18,824 nucleotides of DNA from Chromera velia. Its lineage: Eukaryota; Sar; Chromeraceae. The position numbers and the translations under genes were made by a program. This document shows positions 9,388 to 17,900 of this stretch, piece by piece; positions within the stretch are counted from its first letter, which is position 1; every line of letters begins with the position of its first letter. Where the stretch lies: contig JAHBMJ010000462.1 in assembly GCA_018398765.1 (NCBI GenBank), positions 29,193 through 48,016 of the forward strand. The letters run 5' to 3'. The notes under the pieces are model-generated. The model searched no databases and was not told the DNA's origin. It was given only the letters and a program-made list of their open reading frames with translations.

Positions 9388-11808
9388 CGTAGCCTACACT
9401 TCAAAAATATCAGATTTCGACATAACTTGACTAAGTGGAGCTCCAAGTTGCCGGACTGGCTCGCAAAAATTTATTTTTGTTCATATTTTGTATTATTTTG
9501 GGCTCAAAATCTACCATAACCTTCCAGAGTGCCCCCCTCTAGTCGTTCCGTTTGGTTGGTTCAAGAATCTGCGCATTGTCTGGTTCTGCCCTTGTCTGGC
9601 TTGTCTTCTTTCTTTTGCTTTGATGCCAGCAATGGGGGAAAAGTTCGGACTGCATTCGCTCTTTTTCAAAGTGATCTTCAGCCCTGCATATTCATTCTCT
9701 CCCGAAAGCAGTCTTCGGTTCATTCTATGAATACAAAGTCCGACGCGGGGAGAAAACAAGGCATCGTTGCTTTTCGAAGGGCAAGTCTTCATGTATGTGC
9801 TTCTCTGTTTCACCTGGCTTCCTTTTCTCTCAGTCTCTCTCTGTCTTTTCCTTCCGCGCCCTTCTTTTCCATTCATTTTTATTTGCGGTGTCTCTCTCTC
9901 TCCGAGTCCATTTCTTCCTTGTTTGTTCCATCTTGTATTCTCTCTCTTACCTTTCCTCCCTTCCTCTCTGTTTCTTTCCCTTCTTGCTCAACGGTGGTCC
10001 ATCTTCTATCTTTGTTTGTGTTAAGTTTGTTTATCTTTGCTTCTTTGTCGTTTCCTCTCTTGCTTCCATTTCTGCTATGTTTCGAGTTTTTTCTTTTCTC
10101 GCTCTTCCTGTTGTTTTCATCCATTCTTCAAAGCAAGCCCGGCCTGGGCGCCTGTAGCCTTCCGACACTTACAATCGCTGCTCTCCCTTGACTGCGGCCG
10201 CAGGGGGGGGAAGCTAACAACATACATGAACATGAAAAGAAAGAGATCAATATCGATTCAACAAGAAATAAGACTCAATGGGTTTTCTCTTCTCTCGTCA
10301 CTTGTATGACAAATCTTCACTTTGGGTGCTTCTCTCTCTCAGACTGTCTTTTTACTGTTCTTTCCCTTTCTTTCCTCACATGCACCGGCCCTCACACGCA
10401 CACACTGAATGTGGATTTGGCCCTCCCTAGTTCCGTTTGACTTTACTAACACCCCACAATCTCTCTTCTACCCGTTGACAAGAGAGACGTCAACATATTA
10501 AGTATATACGCAAGCAAAGAAGATAAGTCAAGGGACAGAATGAAAGAATCAGAGGTAATGCATGCAAGCGGTTCTGTTCTGTCTCTTTTCTTCCTTCTTT
10601 TCTTGTATATGGTGTCTGCATGACTCACTTTTTGGTGTTTTTCAGCCTCCGAGCGTTTTGTCTCTGTGTTTGTCCTGGCGGGTGGACAGATGGGTAGACA
10701 TACAAACAATATGCTCCCTGCCTCTCTGCATGCGGTTCTCTTCTCGTTACTTTCTTTAAACCCCCTCTCCCAGGGTCTCTGCTAGCTTGTGGCTCCAGCC
10801 TTCCGGATATTGGCTTCTTGGACACCTTCCAGCTTTCCTTTCTCTTCTTCTTCCTTTCTTTCTGTCCCTCCTTTGAAATCTCGCCTCTCTTATTCTTTTT
10901 GTGTCAATCATCACGAACCTTCGGGTTTTCAAAACGCTTGGGGCTATTCAGCGACTAGCGGATAGAGAGGCTTCCTTTCTTTGAAGTTACCCTCACTCCA
11001 ACAAGATTTCTCCATTCCTGCTGAAGGCACTGTAAGCATCTGACTGGTTCTCTACAATTTCTTTTCGACCGGCCTGTGACTCTCTCTTCTTTCCATGCAT
11101 CATGTTGAAGGACCTTTCTGATTTCTTTCTTTCTTTATTTTCCTTCGACCACCTTCTCCATCACCTTTCCTTCTCAGAGAGTCTTCTCTGAGGCGTCGCA
11201 TCGCCAAAACGAAATTATCCCCCGTTTCAGAGGCCGAAGTCTCTCACAACTGCCCCTTTCTTTTCTCTGTGACCTTTCTTAAAGAACTTTCCCAGTTCCC
11301 CGAACTCTGTATGTCTTTTTACCTCTCCTGGCAGACAGTGTGATACCAGCAAAGGGTGAGAAACAGACTGTAAGCTCTCTTCAAAGTCGTTTCCCCATTG
11401 CACTTAATTTCTGTCTCCCTCCCAAAAGCAGTCTCTCTTCATATCATACATGAGGTGCACAGCGGCATCTACGCAAGGAGGGGGTTGGCTCACTCTGGGC
11501 TCTACATCTTTGGTTCTTCACCGGCCAGTACTTCTCAATCCAGCGTCGTGTCTGCTTGGGTCATCATTTCAGCTCCTCTCAGACTGGCCTTTAGAGTTTT
11601 GAAGTTCTTCCTTCCACAGTGACAGATAGATCGACAGATGGACCAATAGACAAACCGATAGAAACATCTCTACTTTAGGATTTCAAATACATAAAAGGAC
11701 ATACCGAGAGATTTCCTTCTTTTAAATTACAGTCAGACCGTCACATACGGACTCCACATGACTCTTGGCCGGGTGGGCCTCCCTCTACCCGCCAAGCTCT
11801 GCTACCAG

Positions 11809-12317
11809 TATTCAGATCTGTCCTTCCTCCAAACTAGCTAGTGTATATAGACTTCCTGGATGTTCTTGGACAGATCTCAACTTTAGTGTCTGCGTCTGTG
11901 TAGTCTGCTCTACGTACAGGATAAGAGCCTGTCCCAAGACATACCTACCAGTCGGACCTCCTGATCAGAGTCTTTCACTAGCAAGCTCAATTAAGCCAGC
12001 CTCTTGTGTATTGATCTGTATTGTAATGCATGCAAGCTTTGCATTCAATGCGTCTCTCTATATTGCAATATGCATACGCGACGGAGATTCGGTTAGGGAC
12101 ATCTTTCCGGTTCTGTATTAATTCAGTCATGCAGTTCGCTCGGCGTGCACGTAGAAGATGAGTCCTGCCTAACTTAGCTTCTCTGGTGCACCAAATGCAC
12201 ACAACGCGCTATAACACACGCTCGCTCTACTCGCGTGTTTCTTTCTGCTTACAACTGTGATATACTCTTAAAGACTTCCTATATTTCTCTCTGTCTGCAT
12301 ATGGGATGATCCATAAC
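11809..12317 (+). repeat. Long direct repeat, copy 2 (possible right terminal repeat)
   Basis: Direct copy of 7557-8084 at about 94% identity, lacking its 12-base and 7-base blocks. ACTGTT follows at 12318-12323 and matches the hexamer left of copy 1, as a target-site duplication around the whole 7557-12317 unit would. The ends are TA...AC/AT rather than the TG...CA usual for LTRs. Confidence 0.9.
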
Positions 12318-12756
12318 ACTGTTATGCATGGAATCAAAAACTTTTAAAACTCCAGAAAAGGAGTTTTAATGGTTTTTCTAGTAGTTTTCATGGCGCAAAT
12401 CAATAGTAATTAACATGGAGATAATTAATTAATTATCAACTTTGATATGCGCATGCTATAACTAGTCATATACACCTAATCATTTTTTATCATTTTTCCT
12501 AGCATTTTTCATGTTAATTTTTTATCAAAGGAATTGAATTATTTTTTTTGTAGTGTAGATCGAGACACTGCAATTCTGCCGCAATTGAATGAATGAATGA
12601 CTATAGCCATCGGAGCCTAGCTTCTGGCAGTCCAATTGCAGCTACTAATCATTGCACACTATCTGTATACTGACAGTGGCAGGCACTGGCAGCGTAACTC
12701 CTTTATCTCTAGTCCTTTATTTGACCAGGCAGTCACTGCGGCAGTGAACACAAAAA
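12318..12756. other. AT-rich intergenic DNA with a hairpin
   Basis: No coding frame. A perfect 10-base stem TTAAAACTCC/GGAGTTTTAA (12344-12353 and 12360-12369) encloses a six-base loop. An ATTA-rich run near 12420-12440 and a (GAAT)n trace near 12587-12599 follow. Past 12600 the sequence has repeated CTGGCAGT/CACTG words in both orientations. Confidence 0.6.
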
Positions 12757-12880
12757 CTAAATTCATTAGTGAATTTATACTCAAAATTCACTTAAATTCA
12801 CGTAAATTCATTTAAATTTATGCCTTAAATTCACGTAAATTCATCTAAATTCACTTAAATTCATTTGTAAATTCACTCAT
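12757..12880. repeat. AAATTCA tandem array, period about 10 bases
   Basis: The unit is close to AAATTCACTT/AAATTCACGT, repeated roughly ten times with drift. Register is exact over 12781-12820 and again over 12826-12866. It ends about 60 bases before the stop codon of the HNH gene, so on that gene's strand it lies just downstream. Confidence 0.85.
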
Positions 12881-12940
12881 TTTTGTAGGGCAGAGCTAGT
12901 ACCAGAGTTACTGGATTCATTTCTAGATTCATTGCTAGGT

Positions 12941-14014
12941 TTATGACAGTCTGTTTGAAACCTCTGAGTCCACATCACCTGCAACTGGCGGTTGTCTTCG
13001 ACGTCGAGTCACTTCAGCTGTTTTCTTTGCGTGCATGGACGGCGTCATCCACTGCAGGTTGTCTGCTCTGTTGTTTGTGGGACACCCGTCAATGTGGTCT
13101 ACCTGCAGGGACTCCGAAGCGTTCCCGTCTGCAGTCAGTTTCGCTTTCGCACCTGCATGGAAGACCTCTGCAACCAGGCGGTGCACAAGGAGGTTGGACC
13201 TTTTTGCTATCCCCACCACTCTGCATCCACTCACCCAACACCCCCAGGTCACTCGGCCATTCTCATGCCGCACCCTACCATGAGTCGAAACGTAGGCTCT
13301 CACTGTACGACCGGCACCCTCGTCAAGAAACGCCATGCGACGGAATTTCTCCCCTTCCAATTTTTCTGGAGGCTCTGCAACTATCCTCCACCCCTTAATT
13401 GTCCACCGCCCGACCTTTTTGTACAGCAGCCTGTTGAAAATTCCGACAAATTTTGCGAAGGAGTCGAGGGTCGGGAAGCGTCTCTCCTCCCCTGTTTTGG
13501 CATTTACTGCCAGCACCGCCCTTCCCTTCGTGGAGAGTGGGCGCGGACGGATCAGGTCGGATGCCGTCTTTCTTGCATGCTCCTTTCGTGTCATCCACTG
13601 CAAGTTGCTCACGGCGTTGTTTTGCTTGTTCCCGTCGATGTGATCAACATCAAATATTTCATCTGGATGTCGCTGCCGCAGCAACTGCTTTTCACCTGGC
13701 AAGAATGTCTCAGCTACAATGCGATGCACAAATTTCTTTTTTCCCCGGATGTTGCTGCTTAAATATCCGGCACGCCCTTCTGATCCCCTTGAAACAGCGC
13801 CCTTGGAATCCCTCACGAGACCACAGCGAGAGACACGCCAACCAGTCGAGATGGCACCGTCAATGGAAGGCACTGAGACAAAATTTGAGTCCGCGCAGGT
13901 TTGATTTGTAGGATCTGTGGCCATCTCTTTCTGGCAGAATTGGCAGCTGCAGAGAGAACAAAAAATTGCGTCACGATATTTTGGAGTATCTTTGGAGAAC
14001 ACATGAAAACACAT
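12941..14014 (-). CDS. Protein with two HNH endonuclease modules and a NUMOD1-like middle
   Basis: A 357-residue frame from ATG 14014; an inner Met at residue 31 (13924) is an alternative start. Two similar modules are visible. Module 1 runs from about residue 56 to 150: a 'GRV'-type strand region, VHRIVAETF (96-104), then DVDHIDGNKQNN...NLQWMT..EH (122-146). Module 2 runs from about 236 to 332: STHGRVR, VHRLVAEVF (277-285), then VDHIDGCPTNN...NLQWMT...H (305-328). Each keeps the DH and N...H residues expected of an HNH metal site. Residues 165-212, with FPTLDSFAKFVGI...KGWRIV, resemble the NUMOD1 DNA-binding module of homing endonucleases. The likely role is a DNA nickase or endonuclease; the target is unknown. 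Such proteins are common in phages, large viruses and group I introns, so a lateral origin is possible. Tandem AT-rich repeats flank it downstream. Confidence 0.85.
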   Translation of the reverse strand: MCFHVFSKDTPKYRDAIFCSLCSCQFCQKEMATDPTNQTCADSNFVSVPSIDGAISTGWRVSRCGLVRDSKGAVSRGSEGRAGYLSSNIRGKKKFVHRIVAETFLPGEKQLLRQRHPDEIFDVDHIDGNKQNNAVSNLQWMTRKEHARKTASDLIRPRPLSTKGRAVLAVNAKTGEERRFPTLDSFAKFVGIFNRLLYKKVGRWTIKGWRIVAEPPEKLEGEKFRRMAFLDEGAGRTVRAYVSTHGRVRHENGRVTWGCWVSGCRVVGIAKRSNLLVHRLVAEVFHAGAKAKLTADGNASESLQVDHIDGCPTNNRADNLQWMTPSMHAKKTAEVTRRRRQPPVAGDVDSEVSNRLS

Positions 14015-14996
14015 CTAAAGAAAAAGGTCAAAGGAGATGCGGGGCCGCTGCGCGTCTGCGCGTGTGTCTACATGTTGACAGGTTTTTCACAAGGGGTCCC
14101 AAGACACAGGGGCTAGATTCTGGGTGAAACGGAATCGCTTAGAGAATGCCCCAATTTCGCCATGCACGCTTTGTGAAGTGCATACCGCTCGGTGTGCGTG
14201 ACGCTGAACAGGAATCCAGTTCGACACCTGTCTGAGTGGACAGTGTGAAGGATGCAAATGATCTCTGAGGTAAAATTTTTGCGCTCAGTACAGATGGATG
14301 AGATAATAGAATCTGCCACTCACCTCGAAAACCTCTGCCTGCCATACTGGATGAAGGAAACTGGAAGAGGGAGCCGTCTCCTCCGAAGATCTAACTCCAG
14401 AGCCTTTCTCAAAGTAGTGAACATCGGTCAGGTCCCCATTCTGGTTTCGGGGAGCGCATCAGCACCATGAAGGGGAACAGGTGGTATTCCATGAGAGCTT
14501 CCAGATGTACACAGGAATAAAAATGGGCGAAACGAAGCAACTCATCTCAACTATTCTCAACTCGCGTAGAAATTTTCGGAAAGACATCAAGGATCATCAA
14601 GGAGCCATTCCGCGCGAGCGCATGCATGCAAGCCCTTCCGAGCCTAAGCGAAAATGGCCGGGGCCCCGCGGGCCGGGTGGATGCATGAGGGGGGGGGTCG
14701 GGATTCGCGGCCGGGCCGCGCGCGGTGACTGGAAAAATCCGGCATCACCAGTGGAATCTGAAAGTGTTTGGAAAATTCTTGTTTGGTGACAGTGGGGGCT
14801 CTTTGATTGTGTTGCTTGTTTCTCTTGACCATCATTTTAATTTCATATGGCTCGCCTGGACGTCTGCTTCTGACTGCTGCGGTCCTTTTGAAGCTGAAGA
14901 GCGGGAAACAACAGAGAGCTGCGCCCTTCGAAAAACTCACTGTTTCTCATATACATAGCTTCTTTTCGTTCGTTAAATGTCTCTTTATCCGCACAG
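14015..14996. other. Intergenic region upstream of the RING/PHD gene; may hide its first exon
   Basis: Open frames (14252-14470, 14481-14789, 14725-14958) match no family I know. The last part, from about 14970, is the pyrimidine-rich end of an intron whose acceptor is TTATCCGCACAG at 14996, so a first coding exon must lie somewhere upstream. I could not find a donor and ATG pair with confidence. Confidence 0.5.
14598..14735. promoter_or_regulatory. GC-rich island with TGCATGCA, likely promoter of the RING/PHD gene
   Basis: Dense GGCC, CCGCGG and CGCGCG words, a 9-G run (14689-14697) and TGCATGCA at 14623-14630. The same combination of a GGCC-rich block, ATGGCC and TGCATGCA occurs in the divergent promoter region at 1505-1600. 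The promoter role is inferred from that resemblance and from position. Confidence 0.4.
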
Positions 14997-17900
14997 AGAG
15001 TCTGGGGCTGCCCCTGATGAAAATGCTCCGCAAAATTGGGAACCTCCCAGCAACAAAGGTACGTTAGCTATTTTTTCTGACGCTGGTCAAGCGACGTGCC
15101 CCTGACAGATTATTCATGGAAAAATTACCTTCCGTCTCCTTGCTTGATCCTTCTGCAGATCCCGACTACTCCTCTGCTACCCATGTCCAGCCAGCTCGCC
15201 CGCCTCTCCTGAGAAACCCCACCGGCCCGGGTGTCTTGTTGCCCCGACAGCACTCCCACGCAGGGGGGGGCAGTGCGACCATGAGGAATAACATGAACAG
15301 AGTAGCTTTGCCGAAAAATTGCCCTTTGCAACAGCCACAGCACCGAAGTCGATCCCAGTCCAGTGCACGCACAGCACCGAGAGGCCCACATCCCGAAGCT
15401 TCCCCTGGGTCCAGCCTCCATCACCAGCACGGCCAGCAGCCTACAGGCGACCGCGCCCCTCCTGTTCCTCTCCAGCACCCTCCCCCCCTGTGCACATCCA
15501 GACAGTCCCCTGTCGACGAGCAGATGTGTTCTCATGACCGGACGTCTGGGGCAGGTGAAAAGACAGGCAGAGATCACACGGGTGTCTTCCAGTCGATGGA
15601 CCGATTTGCCATGGGCCAAGAGGGGGAAGGGAAAGAGAACAGGGAGAACGGAGACCCACAAGCAAGTTTGCAGGGACCCACAATGACAAGTCAGGGGGCA
15701 GGTGTCTCTCTGCATGGGCGCGACGGGAGAGGGCCAAGGGGGGACGGCGTGTGCCCCCCTTCGTGCGCAGGAGCTCCAACGCGCCGCCAGAGCATCTGGA
15801 GGTCTTCTATGAGAGTCAGAGCGGTCAGCTGCACGAACTCGAATCACTGTGCCATTTTTTCCTTCAGCGTTGACGGTTCGCTATAACTTTTCTCACCTTA
15901 AATACTGCTCGCCAAGTCGGGTGCCCTTTCCCGCCAGCGGTGTCGTTGGTCTGGCTGTACGTGAAAAGAAGAGAAGAGGGACAATGCATGGTACAGTCTG
16001 CGTGTCTGTCTGCCGGCCTGCCTCCTTGTGCCTTTGTTTGCAATAGATTTAGACCAAACCCTGGTCTCGGCCTGTTTCCTCCTCACCTTTCTTGACTGCC
16101 GTCGAAGCTGAGCAATCTCTCGCTCGTTGCTTTTCAAGCCGCTGCTCATTTTGACTTCATCTGCTGACTGACTGACTGACTGACTGACTGCAGACCGGCC
16201 TCGACGTTCGGAATCCCGACATCCAGAGAAACTGGATTGGGTTAGGGGAGCCATCAAGGAGAGGGAGGGGGGGGGGCTCTCAGAGGCCTTTTGGCAGGCC
16301 CGAGACTCTGGCACTCCACAGACCTGGGCCTCGACGGTATAACGCTGGGGGCGGCATGGTGCGGGGTGAAAGGCAGGAGACGGCTCGGTTTGCATTTGCC
16401 GTTGGGGAGCGAGAGAGGGGGAAGGGAAAGGCTGATGTGAATTGTTTATCTGGATTTGCAGCTGCCGCTTCTTCATCTTCATCGTCCTCCTCCTCTTCAT
16501 CAGCACAGCCTCCCGTGCTCCCTCCAGACTCCCACAGACAGATAGGCCCACTTGGAGAAGCTGTGAGGGATGGGGGCATAAGGGGGCACCGTAATTCCTC
16601 ACACCTTCACCAGACGTACGGCCGAACAGGCCGAGCAGGCACTAATCGAGTCCTGATGGAACGGGGAAAAGAAGGGGGGGAGGGGGGACATGAAGGGGGG
16701 GGTGCTCCAGCTGCTGCTGCTGGGGCGGGGGCGGCAGCGTGTGGTTCCTCCTCGGCCTCCTGTGAGGTTTTTGACATGACAGATTGGGATTTGGACGATT
16801 TTTCTTTCCTTCCCAGTCCTGCAGGGGGGGGCAGGACAAATCCCTCAAGCGACCCTCAACCTGGGGGTGCCTCTGCATCAGCAGTGGGGTCTGTGGGGAG
16901 AAATGAGGTGTTGGGAAGGTCGGGGGGTGGGGAAGGGGGTGTGAGTGTGAGAACGAATTATTCCTCTCGTCCTGCATTCTCTGCCCGAAGTCGCAGGTTG
17001 GGGGGGAGGGGGACGCTCGTTCGTAATTTGTCGGTTAGAAGCAGTGCGTCGGAGACAGAGAGGATGGAGGGGTCTTCCTCGTCTTCCCCCTCTGTAGTTG
17101 AGCAGTCTCCGCAGAACAGAAAGAAGAGGGGGGAGAGGGCGTCTCGCAGACTGCAGATGCCACCCTCGTCTGATGGCATGTTGTTGAATGAGAGGCCGCG
17201 AAAGTCCCTGAGAACTTCTTCTAAACCACAGAAAGGGGAGGGAGAGGGAGAGGAGCCGTGTCCGATTTGTTTGGCAGATCCTTGTGACAGGGAGGAAGAC
17301 GGACGTCCGGACTCCTGTAGTCACGTCTTTTGTTTCTCCTGCATTACAAAGTGGGCAGAGGGGGCAACGAACAGGTGTCCCTGTTGTCGGGGGCAGTTTT
17401 TCCTTGTGCATCGAACCAAGAGAGTCATTGACAGAGACCCGGAAACCGGGGAGGTGCGCAAAACGCGCCTAGAACCCCAGGAGCCCCACCTAGTGGGTGA
17501 GAAGGTCCTCGCACCAGATGCGTTTGAGGACAATGGAGATGATGTGTTTGATGTGGGGAGTGATGAGGGGGCCAATGACATTATTTGTAATATCTGTGAG
17601 GGGGGGGGTCATGAGGATCTGTTGATGATTTGTGACGGCTGTGGGATTTTCAACGCCCACACGTTTTGTCTCGAGCCCCCTCTTCCTGCTGTGCCGCGAG
17701 TGCGCCCGTGGCTGTGTGTCCCTTGTGAGTCTGCTGAAGTACTCACATGCCGCTTCTGCGCACGGGGGCATAGAAGTGAGCTGCTGATGATCTGCGATAG
17801 CTGCAGAGAGATCGAGCACACCTTCTGTGCCCGGCCCCGCCCTCTCCAGAGAGTGCCCCACACCTGGCTGTGTGAGTCCTGTAATGGGGCTGCACGGGCG

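Larger units (their letters stand above)
8085..11808. other. Gene-less, pyrimidine-rich interval between the two direct repeats
   Basis: About 3.7 kb with no reverse transcriptase, integrase, transposase or other recognisable protein on either strand. The plus strand is strongly C/T-rich over roughly 8585-8960, 9770-10140, 10320-10400 and 10800-11320. Long open frames there (for example 9529-10191) are Ser/Phe/Leu low-complexity products of that bias. An imperfect hairpin lies at 8108-8134 and a GTAACC-rich block at 8991-9387. Confidence 0.7.

Noticed and set aside
9529-10191. 220-codon plus-strand frame
   Set aside because: The product is Ser/Leu/Phe low complexity, as expected from any frame of a pyrimidine-rich tract; the other frames there are also open.
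12757-12880. CRISPR-like regular repeats
   Set aside because: The units are about 10 bases, contiguous and degenerate, with no spacers, in a eukaryotic context.
15125-15847. 240-codon antisense frame opposite the RING/PHD gene
   Set aside because: The sense strand has near-consensus splice sites and a continuous reading at 14997-15554; the antisense product shows no domain.
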